Assembly (NCBI RefSeq): GCF_001905125.1
Contig: NZ_LWLE01000021.1
Location: 1-61,133 of the forward strand
Source of the DNA: Streptomyces sp. TSRI0281
GTDB lineage: Bacteria; Actinomycetota; Actinomycetes; Streptomycetales; Streptomycetaceae
DNA length: 61,133 bases
Reading direction: 5' to 3'
The notes under the pieces: model-generated
Told to the model about the DNA's origin: nothing
Databases searched by the model: none
Seen by the model: the letters and a program-made list of their open reading frames with translations, nothing else
Shown: piece after piece, positions 29,885 to 37,523 of the stretch
How positions within the stretch are numbered: position 1 is the first letter of the stretch
Layout: each line of letters starts with the position of its first letter
Program-made: the position numbers and the translations under genes

Positions 29885-30859
29885 GTGTCGAACCCTGCTT
29901 CCGGCCTGCCCGTCGTTCCCGGCCTGCCCGTCGGGCGGAGCCTGCTGTACCTCGTCGTCGCCGGAGTCGCCTGGGGCACCGCCGGAGCGGCCGCCTCCCT
30001 GATCTTCCGGGTCAGTGATCTCGGGCCTCTCGCCCTGTCGTTCTGGCGCTGCGCCGGCGGCCTCGTCCTGCTGGCCGGAGCACTGGCGCTGCGGCCGCGC
30101 CGTGCCCCCGGCCCTGCGGAGACCGGGCGCCGCCGGCTGCTGCGCATCCTCGGGACCGGGATCGGTCTCACCCTGTTCCAGAGCGCGTACTTCGCGGCCG
30201 TCGAGGTGACCGGCCTCGCGGTCGGGACCGTCGTCACGCTGGGGGCCGGGCCGGTCCTCATCGCCGTGGGCGCGCGGCTGACCATGGGCGAGCGCCTCGG
30301 CCGCGGCGGGCTGGCCGGGGTGACCGGTGCGCTCGCGGGACTGGCCGTGCTGGTGCTCGGCGGCGACGGTGCCGAGGTACGGCCGCTGGGCGTCGCCCTG
30401 GCGCTGCTCTCCGCCGCCGGATACGCCGCGATCACCCTGCTCACCCGGTGGCTCGGGCGGGACGGCGGGGGCGGCGACGCACTCGCCACCAGTGCCTGGG
30501 CGTTCGGGATCGGTGCCGTGGGGCTGCTGCCGATGGCCGCTGCCGAGGGGCTCGTGCCGCACACCGCGGAGACCGGTCAGGTGCTGTGGCTGCTGGTGTA
30601 CGTGGCCGCGGTGCCGACGGCGCTCGCGTACGCCCTGTACTTCGCCGGCGCCGCGGCGGTCCGGTCGGCGACCGTCTCCGTGATCATGCTCCTGGAGCCG
30701 GTGAGCGCGGCGCTGATCGCCGTGACCGTGCTGCGGGAGCGGCTGACGGCGGCCACCGTCATCGGCACCCTGCTCCTGCTCACCGCGGTGGCGGGGCTCG
30801 CCTTGGCCGAGGCGCGCGGCGCGGCGGCCGGCCGACGAAAGGCTGCCGTCACGGTGTGA
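29885..30859 (+). CDS. EamA/DMT-family transporter
   Basis: This 324-aa protein has ten predicted membrane helices in two EamA repeats (about 15-150 and 170-305). GTG 29885 follows TGGAGAAG. It is about 30 residues shorter at its C terminus than the upstream paralogue, and the two are not near-identical, so this is not a recent duplication. The substrate is unknown. Confidence 0.88.
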   Translation: MSNPASGLPVVPGLPVGRSLLYLVVAGVAWGTAGAAASLIFRVSDLGPLALSFWRCAGGLVLLAGALALRPRRAPGPAETGRRRLLRILGTGIGLTLFQSAYFAAVEVTGLAVGTVVTLGAGPVLIAVGARLTMGERLGRGGLAGVTGALAGLAVLVLGGDGAEVRPLGVALALLSAAGYAAITLLTRWLGRDGGGGDALATSAWAFGIGAVGLLPMAAAEGLVPHTAETGQVLWLLVYVAAVPTALAYALYFAGAAAVRSATVSVIMLLEPVSAALIAVTVLRERLTAATVIGTLLLLTAVAGLALAEARGAAAGRRKAAVTV

Positions 30860-30933
30860 CCGCCGGGCCGTTGCCGTGCGGCGGGTCCGCGCTCCGGCGG
30901 ATCTCCGCCGTCCGGCCGGTCCGACGCGCGTGA

Positions 30934-31073
30934 CCGGCAGGCATCGCAGGTCACCGGCACGAAATACGCCGACAAGCGCCGCAGGCCACCGTGGCGAGAT
31001 ACGCCGGCAGGTGCCGCAGGCCACCGTGGCGACACGCACCGGCAGGCGCCGCAGGTCACCGTGACAGATACGG
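30934..31073. repeat. Four tandem 35-bp repeats
   Basis: Four head-to-tail copies start at 30934, 30969, 31004 and 31039. Each begins CCGGCAGG or CCGACAAG and contains CGCAGG(C/T)CACCG. The last copy overlaps the final codons and stop of the minus-strand oxidase gene; the other three fill the gap to the transporter. The period is not a multiple of three and there are no spacers, so this is a minisatellite and not a CRISPR. Confidence 0.9.
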
Positions 31074-31748
31074 CGGCACCGCGATGGCCGGGTCGAGATC
31101 GTCCGCCGGGACGGGCTCGGCGTATCCACGGGTGAGCGGGACGATGCCCGCCCAGTGGGGCAGCCCGACATCGGCCGGTTCGTCGCCGGGGCCGCCGGTG
31201 CGCACCTTCGCGGAGACCTCGTCGAGGTCGAGCCGGATCACCGCCGTCGCGGCCAGTTCCTTCGCGTCGGCGGGCCGCGCGTCCCGCGACCTGCCGGGGA
31301 CGACCTGGTCGACGATCGCGTCCAGTGCGATGCGCCGCTCCTCGGGGTCGGTCACCGTGACCGCCACCCCGTGGACCATCACGGAGCGGTAGTTCAACGA
31401 GTGGTGGAAGGCGGACCGGGCCAGCACCAGTGCGTCGACATGCGTGACCGTGAGGCAGACCGGCAGACCGGGGTCCGCCCCGTCCGCCGCGCGCAGCGGC
31501 CGGGAACCGGTCGAGCCGTGGACGTAGAGCCGTTCGCCGATCCGGCCGAACAGGGTCGGCAGCACGACCGGCGCACCGTCGCGGACGAAGCCCAGATGGC
31601 AGAGGTACGCCGCGTCCAGTATCGAGTGGACCAGCTCCCGGTCGTAGGAGGCCCGCTCCTTGCTCCGGGTGGGAACCGTGCGCTCGGTGGGCAGGTACGG
31701 GGCGGCGGCGTCCGGGCCCGTACTGTCGGGCGTTGCGATGTCCGGCAT
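31056..31748 (-). CDS. Pyridoxamine 5'-phosphate oxidase family protein
   Basis: This 230-aa protein has the FMN-binding split-barrel fold: the HSILDAAYLCHLGFV strand, then VVLPTLFGRIGERLYVHG and FHHSLNYRSVMVHG. Such proteins bind FMN or F420, and true PNPOx activity is not assured. ATG 31748 has GGAG 6 nt upstream; ATG 31760 is an alternative. It is divergent from a MocR-type gene, a pairing that suggests vitamin B6-linked control. Confidence 0.85.
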   Translation of the reverse strand: MPDIATPDSTGPDAAAPYLPTERTVPTRSKERASYDRELVHSILDAAYLCHLGFVRDGAPVVLPTLFGRIGERLYVHGSTGSRPLRAADGADPGLPVCLTVTHVDALVLARSAFHHSLNYRSVMVHGVAVTVTDPEERRIALDAIVDQVVPGRSRDARPADAKELAATAVIRLDLDEVSAKVRTGGPGDEPADVGLPHWAGIVPLTRGYAEPVPADDLDPAIAVPPYLSR

Positions 31749-31783
31749 TGCGTACTCCATTGCACTAGTGCATAATGTAGTTT
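31748..31783 (+). promoter_or_regulatory. Promoter and operator between the oxidase and mocR genes
   Basis: TTGCGT (31748-31753), a 17-nt spacer and CATAAT (31771-31776) form a promoter whose start site would fall on the mocR GTG, implying a leaderless message. The palindrome GCACTAGTGC (31762-31771) sits in the spacer, and a related GTGCTAG follows at 31784. MocR regulators usually bind such sites and control both divergent genes. Confidence 0.65.
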
Positions 31784-33115
31784 GTGCTAGGAGAGTATCG
31801 GATCAGTGGGCGGCGCGCATCGGAAATTGCCGCCAGTGTGGAGCGAGGCGTCGGCTCGGGAGATCTCGCGCCCGGACAGGTACTGCCTCCAATGCGGGAG
31901 TTGGCGGCGCTCCTGGAGGTGAACCCGAATACGGTGGCGGCCGCCTATCGCACCCTGCGCGAGCGCGGGGTGATCGAGACGGCGGGACGCCGGGGGAGCC
32001 GGGTGCGACCGCGCCCCGCCAGTACCGCGCGCGGCTCACTGCGGATCGAAGCCCCACCGGGCGTACGGGACCTGGGGGAGGGCAACCCGGACCCGGAGCT
32101 GCTGCCGGATCTGGGGGAGGCGCTGGCCGTGTCCGCCGCCGCGTACGCGCGGCAGCCGGGTCTCTACGGCGAGGCGCCGGTGGTCGCGGAGTTCGCCGCG
32201 TTCGCGCGTGCCGCGATGGATGCGGACGGGGTGCCGCCGGGGCCGCTGGCCGTCACCTCCGGATCTCTGGACGCGATCGAGCGGGTGCTGTCCGCGCACC
32301 TCAGGGCGGGCGACGCCGTCGCGGTCGAGGATCCGGGGTGGGGCAGCCTGCTCGATCTCGTACCGGCGCTCGGGATGCGTGCCGTGCCGGTGGGCGTGGA
32401 TGACGAGGGCCCGTTGCCCGCGGACGTGGAGCGTGCCCTGCGGGCGGGTGCCAGGGCGCTCATCGTCACCGACCGGGCGCAGAACCCGACGGGGGCCGTG
32501 ATCGGTGCGGAGCGGGCCGGGCAGTTGCGCGCCGTGCTCGCGGGCCACCCCGGGGTGCTGCTGATCGAGGACGACCACGGGCACGCCATCGTCGACCTGC
32601 CGCTGCACCCGCTGGGCGCGGTCACGGACCACTGGGTGTTCGTACGGTCCGCGGCGAAGGCGTACGGCCCCGATCTGCGGGTCGCCGTGCTGACGGGTGA
32701 CGCGGTGACCGTCGACCGGGTGGTGGGGCGGCTCGGCCTGGGGCCCGGCTGGGTCAGCAAGTTGTTGCAGCGGGCCGTGCTGCATCTGTGGACCTCGGGC
32801 GCCGTCGATCCGGCAACGGTCGCGGGGTCGTACGCGGAGCGCCGCGACGCCCTCGTACGGGCACTGGCGGAGCGGGGTGTGCGGGCGCACGGCCGCAGCG
32901 GGATGAACGTGTGGGTGCCGGTGAGCGACGAGACGGGAGCCGTGGCCCGGCTGTTGCGCGCGGGCTGGGCGGTGGCGCCCGGGGCGAGATTCCGGCTGGC
33001 TGCGCCCCCGGCGGTGCGGCTCACCGTGTCGACGCTGGCCGCGGCGGACATCGAGCCATTGGCGGACGCGGTGGCCGAGGCGGCGGGACCGGCGCGCCCG
33101 ATCAGTTACGGCTGA
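31784..33115 (+). CDS. MocR-type PLP-dependent transcriptional regulator
   Basis: This 443-aa protein has a GntR winged helix (about 1-75; VLPPMRELAALLEVNPNT) fused to a fold-type-I aminotransferase domain (about 90-440). The PLP lysine lies in SAAKAYGPDLR. The divergent neighbour is a pyridoxamine-oxidase-like gene, so it probably senses PLP or an adduct and controls that gene (PdxR-like). The GTG start lies where transcription should begin. Confidence 0.9.
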   Translation: MLGEYRISGRRASEIAASVERGVGSGDLAPGQVLPPMRELAALLEVNPNTVAAAYRTLRERGVIETAGRRGSRVRPRPASTARGSLRIEAPPGVRDLGEGNPDPELLPDLGEALAVSAAAYARQPGLYGEAPVVAEFAAFARAAMDADGVPPGPLAVTSGSLDAIERVLSAHLRAGDAVAVEDPGWGSLLDLVPALGMRAVPVGVDDEGPLPADVERALRAGARALIVTDRAQNPTGAVIGAERAGQLRAVLAGHPGVLLIEDDHGHAIVDLPLHPLGAVTDHWVFVRSAAKAYGPDLRVAVLTGDAVTVDRVVGRLGLGPGWVSKLLQRAVLHLWTSGAVDPATVAGSYAERRDALVRALAERGVRAHGRSGMNVWVPVSDETGAVARLLRAGWAVAPGARFRLAAPPAVRLTVSTLAAADIEPLADAVAEAAGPARPISYG

Positions 33116-33196
33116 GGGGCGGCGGGGCGGCGGTCGGATGCGCGGCAGGGGCCGGGGAGCCCGGTCCCTGTTACGCGGCCGAGGCCGGGCGCCCGG

Positions 33197-34267
33197 TCAC
33201 GGTGCGGCGGCGCGGCCCGGTCGGCGGCGGCCGGGCCGTCGTGACGGGCGGGTCGCCGCCGACCCGGCCCGGCTCTGCGTGAGAGCGGCGCCCGCGAGGA
33301 CGATCAGGGCGCCGACCGGGGTGTTCCAGTTCAACTCCTCGCCGAGGAGGGCGACCCCGGCCGCGGTGGCGATCACCGGGATGAAGTAGGTGACCATCTG
33401 TGCGGTCGTCGGGCCGACCTCCGTCACCAGGCCGTACTGGAGCAGCACCGCGAGGCCCGTCCCCAGGGCGCCCAGCGCGACGACGGCGAGCGTCGGCAGA
33501 ACGGGGAAGGATGTCGGTACGGAGGTGAACAGCGGGGTCACCACGGCCAGTTGCAGCGTTCCGACGAACAGCTGGCTGCCGGTCAGGGCCAGCGTGGACG
33601 AACCCGTGCCGGCCAGCGTCCGGCGCACGTAGATCCAGCCGATCGGGTAGCTGAGGGAGGCCAGCAGGGCCATCGCCGTACCGCTGGGATCCAGGCCGGA
33701 GAACCCCTGCCATGCGCCGAGCACGGTCAGTACGCCGAGGAAGCCGAGGCCGAGGCCCGCGACGCGGCGGCGGGTCGGCCGGTCCTCGGACAGCGCGACG
33801 ATCGAGAGCGCCATGCCCCACAGCGGAGACGTCGCGTTGCAGATTCCGGCCAGCGTGGACGGAATCGTCGTTTCGGCGTAGGCGAAGAGCGAGAACGGCA
33901 GCGCGTTGAGGAAGAACGCGGCGACGGTGAGATGGCCCCAGGTCCGTGCCGAGCGCGGCAGCCGCTCGCGACGTACGGCCATGGCGACGGCGAGCACCGC
34001 CGTACCGGACAGCAGGCGGCCGAAGGTCACCTGGAACGGGGCGTAGGCATCGGTCCCCACCTTGATGAGCAGGAAGCTGAAGCCCCAGATGAGTGAGAGC
34101 GCCCCGAACCGGATGCGCCAGTCGGTCACCGGCCGCCGGGCGGGCGCGGATGCGGGTGCGGACGGGTGAGGGGGCGTGCGCGGGGGTGCCGACGCGGCGC
34201 CCGTCGACGGTGCACGGGGCGCGGTCGGCGCGGCCGGTGCGGTCGCCGGTTCGGAGGGGGCTCTCAT
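33197..34267 (-). CDS. EamA/DMT-family transporter (third)
   Basis: This 356-aa protein has an Ala/Pro-rich cytoplasmic N terminus (about 45 residues), ten membrane helices in two EamA repeats, and an Arg-rich tail. ATG 34267 lacks a ribosome site; an in-frame ATG at 34303 is possible. It is divergent from a lysR gene with 74 nt between them, so the LysR protein probably regulates it. Confidence 0.87.
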   Translation of the reverse strand: MRAPSEPATAPAAPTAPRAPSTGAASAPPRTPPHPSAPASAPARRPVTDWRIRFGALSLIWGFSFLLIKVGTDAYAPFQVTFGRLLSGTAVLAVAMAVRRERLPRSARTWGHLTVAAFFLNALPFSLFAYAETTIPSTLAGICNATSPLWGMALSIVALSEDRPTRRRVAGLGLGFLGVLTVLGAWQGFSGLDPSGTAMALLASLSYPIGWIYVRRTLAGTGSSTLALTGSQLFVGTLQLAVVTPLFTSVPTSFPVLPTLAVVALGALGTGLAVLLQYGLVTEVGPTTAQMVTYFIPVIATAAGVALLGEELNWNTPVGALIVLAGAALTQSRAGSAATRPSRRPGRRRPGRAAAP

Positions 34268-34341
34268 GGGGACAACGATGACGAAGGCAATCACGTAGAA
34301 CAAGTGAAAGTTACTGGTATCGCTCGCGTAGCATCGCTTAC

Positions 34342-35262
34342 ATGTTGAACCTGGAGCGCCTTCGTACGCTGGACGCCCTCGCCCGGCACGGCTCGGTGAG
34401 CGGAGCCGCCGGAGGGCTGCACGTCACCACCTCCGCGGTCTCCCAGCAGATGGCCAAACTGGAACGCGAGGTGGGTCAGCAGCTCCTCGCCAGGAACGGC
34501 CGCGGGGTTCGCCTCACCGACGCGGGCCGGCTGCTCGCCGACCATGCCGCGCGGATCCTGTCCCAGGTGGAACTGGCCCAGTCGGACATCGAGGCCCAGC
34601 GGGGCGAGGTGGTGGGCGAGGTGAGGATCTCGGCCTTCCCCACCGCGGCGCGCGGGCTGCTCCCCGCGACGCTGGCCGGGTTGCGCGCGGACCATCCGGA
34701 ACTGAAGGTCCGCACGACGGAGCTGGAGCCGGAGCAGGGCATTCTGGCGGTGTTCCGCGGTGATGTCGACCTGGCCGTCGTGCTCGACTGGAGCAACAAG
34801 CGGCTGCCCGTGCCCGGCGGGCTGACCAAGGTCGAACTCCTCGCCGACGCCCCGGACATCGCCATGCCGGCCGGTCATCCGCTCGCGGACCGCGCCGAGG
34901 TGGCCCTCGCGGACTTCGCCGAGGACGAATGGGTGTCCTGGCCCGAGGGCGAGTTCTGCTACGAGTGGCTGATGTTCACCCTGCGCTCCGAGGGAATCGA
35001 GCCGCGTATCGCGCATCTGGCGGGCGAACACCACACCCAACTCGCCCTGGTGAATGCCGGGTTCGGCGTCTGCGTCGCGCCGCGTCTGGGGCGCGGCCCG
35101 GTGCCGGACGGTGTGCGGCTCGTACCGGTACGGCAGACCGTGCGGCGGCACATCCACGTCGTGTGGCGCACGGGCGCCGACCGGCGCCCGTCGATCAGGG
35201 CGGCGGTCGAGGCGCTGCGCGGAGCGGGCCGGGCCGCGGAGGCCGCCGGGGAGCGTCCCTGA
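34342..35262 (+). CDS. LysR-family transcriptional regulator
   Basis: This 306-aa protein has an N-terminal LysR helix-turn-helix (LDALARHGSVSGAAGGLHV) and a periplasmic-binding-like effector domain (about 90-290). TAGCAT at 34329-34334 would start transcription at the ATG, so it is probably leaderless. It is divergent from the EamA gene, the classic arrangement for control of an adjacent exporter. Confidence 0.93.
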   Translation: MLNLERLRTLDALARHGSVSGAAGGLHVTTSAVSQQMAKLEREVGQQLLARNGRGVRLTDAGRLLADHAARILSQVELAQSDIEAQRGEVVGEVRISAFPTAARGLLPATLAGLRADHPELKVRTTELEPEQGILAVFRGDVDLAVVLDWSNKRLPVPGGLTKVELLADAPDIAMPAGHPLADRAEVALADFAEDEWVSWPEGEFCYEWLMFTLRSEGIEPRIAHLAGEHHTQLALVNAGFGVCVAPRLGRGPVPDGVRLVPVRQTVRRHIHVVWRTGADRRPSIRAAVEALRGAGRAAEAAGERP

Positions 35263-35352
35263 AGACCGCCCCCGCCATCCCCGGCGGGACGGTCCTCTGT
35301 CGCGACCGCCCTCTGGGACGGCTCTCGCCCTCCGGTGCCCGGTGCGGGCCCG

Positions 35353-35817
35353 TCAACCGGTCAGCTTGCGGAAGTCCCAGGAGGTGACCGTGTCCGGCGT
35401 GAGCCGCAGCCAGGCGTGCCGCCCGTCGTGCGGCATGGCCTCCATGCCGAAGTACTTGGGTGGGAACAGCCCTTCCGGTACCTCCAGTTCGGCGCAGACC
35501 GCACCCGTGCGAGGTGCCTCGCCCACGAACTCCACCTCGCCGGACAGCTCCACGCCGCGCAGTTCCCCGTACTCGACCCCGTCGTCGACCACCACGGCGA
35601 TCCGCGGGTCGTGACGCAGCTGGGCCCAGCGAAGGCTGCGGGTGAGGGAGTACAGCCAGAGCGAGGTGCCGTCCCAGACGAACCAGAGCGCCCCGGCATG
35701 CGGCCGTCCGTCGGCGGCGAGGGTGGCCACGCGGCAGGTGCGCTGCTCGGTCAGATAGGCGTCCCGTTCGCCGTCGGTCATCATGATCCGGCGGCCTCGT
35801 CGCTGAGTGACGGCCAT
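35353..35817 (-). CDS. PNPOx/F420-type split-barrel protein
   Basis: This 154-aa protein shows the split-barrel pattern CRVATLAADGRPHAGALWFV and ends with a short C-terminal strand (TPDTVTSWDF). It likely binds FMN or F420 and reduces or oxidises a small molecule. ATG 35817 follows GGAGGGG. It stands alone between the lysR gene and a divergent isochorismatase-fold gene. Confidence 0.83.
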   Translation of the reverse strand: MAVTQRRGRRIMMTDGERDAYLTEQRTCRVATLAADGRPHAGALWFVWDGTSLWLYSLTRSLRWAQLRHDPRIAVVVDDGVEYGELRGVELSGEVEFVGEAPRTGAVCAELEVPEGLFPPKYFGMEAMPHDGRHAWLRLTPDTVTSWDFRKLTG

Positions 35818-35966
35818 GGAGTGTCCCCTCCTGGTGTCTGACTATGTGTCAGAAATCATGAGGGCTCTTCCCCCGTCGCGCAATGCCCGTTAACCTCGCG
35901 CGCCCGGTCCGTCCGGGCGATTCCGTCCCTCACCGGGGGCGGACAGCCGACAGGAAGCGAGGCACT

Positions 35967-36635
35967 GTGCCGTCCAAGGAATCGCGGGAGCGGCTCGTCG
36001 CACAGCTCGACCCCGCCACCACCGCGCTGCTGACCGTCGAGTGCCAGCAGGGCGTCGTGGGCCGGGACAGTGCCCTGCCCGAACTCGCCCGGGAGGCCCG
36101 GTCCTCCGGCGCGCTGGCGAACGTGGCCAGGCTGGTCTCCGCGGCGCACGAGGCCGGTGTCCAGGTGGTGCACGCGGTCGCCGAACGCCGCCCCGACGGG
36201 CGCGGCGCCGGAGACAACGCCCGGCTCTTCCGCGCCGCCGCCCGGCTGCCCGTCCAGCAGTACTCCGGCAGTACGGCCGTGCGCGTCGCCGAACCCATCG
36301 AGGTGGCCGACGAGGACCTCGTCGTACGACGGCTGCACGGTCTGTCTCCCCTCGCCGGTACGGAGGTGGACGCGCTGCTCCGCAACCTGGGCTGCCGGAC
36401 CCTCGTCATCACCGGGGTATCGGCCAATGTCGCCATCCCCAACGCCGTCTTCGACGCCGTGAATCTCGGCTACACGGCGGTCGTGCCGTCGGACGCCATC
36501 GCGGGGGTGCCCGCCGAGTACACCCCCGAGATGATCCGCAACACGCTCGCCCTGGTCGCCACGATCACCACCACCGACGACGCGCTCGCCTGCTGGAAGC
36601 GCCGCCGCGGACAGGGGGCGGCTACGCCGGGGTGA
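35967..36635 (+). CDS. Isochorismatase-fold protein lacking the catalytic Cys
   Basis: This 222-aa protein has the cysteine-hydrolase fold: LLTVECQQGVVG at the first strand and LVITGVSANVAIPNAVFDA at the catalytic loop. The expected Asp of motif 1 is Glu, and the nucleophilic Cys (normally NVC) is Ala. Hydrolase activity is therefore doubtful. GTG 35967 has AGGAAGCGAGG upstream. It is convergent with the Rieske gene. Confidence 0.82.
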   Translation: MPSKESRERLVAQLDPATTALLTVECQQGVVGRDSALPELAREARSSGALANVARLVSAAHEAGVQVVHAVAERRPDGRGAGDNARLFRAAARLPVQQYSGSTAVRVAEPIEVADEDLVVRRLHGLSPLAGTEVDALLRNLGCRTLVITGVSANVAIPNAVFDAVNLGYTAVVPSDAIAGVPAEYTPEMIRNTLALVATITTTDDALACWKRRRGQGAATPG

Positions 36636-36649
36636 TCGCTCCGGGGCGG

Positions 36650-37093
36650 CTATGCCAGGGTGATCGCACCGTCCTCCACCGTGATCCGCCGGGCGGGCAG
36701 CGGCCGGGTGGCGGGCCCGGCGGTCACCCCGCCCGTCGCGGCGTCGAACGTCGAATCGTGGCACGGGCAGTTGATGGAGCCGTTCGAGACATCCTTCACC
36801 GCGCAGCCCTGATGGGTGCACTTGGAGGAGAACGCCTTGAACTCACCGGCCTTGGGCTGTGTCACCACGACACCCTGCTTCGCGAACACCGTCCCACCGC
36901 CCTCGGGAATGTCCGCGGTGTTCGCGAGGACCTCCCCGCTCTTTCCCGCCCCGGCCTGTTCGACCGTGTCCGAACCCTCCGAGCCGTCCGATCCGCCGCA
37001 GGCGGTGAGTGCGGCGGTCACTCCCGCCGCGCCCACCGCCGCGACGACGGTGCGGCGTCCGAGGAGGACCCGGCGCTCCTGCGATGCGCTCAT
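36650..37093 (-). CDS. Rieske [2Fe-2S] protein with Tat/lipoprotein signal
   Basis: This 147-aa protein starts at ATG 37093 after GAAGGGAAT; upstream in-frame starts at 37120 and 37162 lack one. Its RRVLLGRRTVVAA segment resembles a twin-arginine signal and leads to a lipobox, LTAC. After a Gly/Ser linker comes a Rieske domain with both ligand motifs, CTHQGC and CPCHDSTFD. It is probably an exported redox lipoprotein; the partner is unknown. Confidence 0.87.
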   Translation of the reverse strand: MSASQERRVLLGRRTVVAAVGAAGVTAALTACGGSDGSEGSDTVEQAGAGKSGEVLANTADIPEGGGTVFAKQGVVVTQPKAGEFKAFSSKCTHQGCAVKDVSNGSINCPCHDSTFDAATGGVTAGPATRPLPARRITVEDGAITLA

Positions 37094-37523
37094 TGCGGCA
37101 TTCCCTTCATCGGTGTCCATGGCTTCGTCCAGGGATACGTTCCGGTGGGCGTCCGCGTTCACGCAGCGCCCGGGAATCAGCCGGACCGGACGTCCTGCGT
37201 GTACCGGTGCCCGGTCATCGGACTCGGCGTAGGGCGGCGCGGCGGGGCCGGGGCTGTCCGCTGGAGGTCGGCCTTGTTCCTCCGCGGCAACGGGCGGCTC
37301 ACCTCCGCTCGCGCGGAGAGCACGTCTGCTGGCCTACCTGGGGGTGCCGGTTCAGCTTCGCCGTGCCGCGTCCGCTTTCCGCACCGTCTTCGCCGTGTGG
37401 TCAGCCGAGTCGGCCAGGTTGCGGAGTGCGCGGGAGACCCGGCTGAGGAACTCCACAACGTGGTCGTCGCCGAGCCTGACCCGGACGCCGGGACGCGCAG
37501 CTCTCCGCTTCCGGCGCCGACGT
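37094..37523. other. Gap with a possible small gene remnant
   Basis: Between the Rieske gene and the TerD fusion gene, the minus-strand frame from about 37525 to its stop at 37352 reads like protein (contains LGDDHVVEFLSRVSRALRN). It has no usable start: the GTG overlapping the TerD stop is in another frame. It may be a small frameshifted gene. Nothing is seen in 37094-37351. Confidence 0.3.

Noticed and set aside
30934..31073. CRISPR array
   Set aside because: The 35-bp units are directly adjacent without spacers, and no cas genes are nearby.
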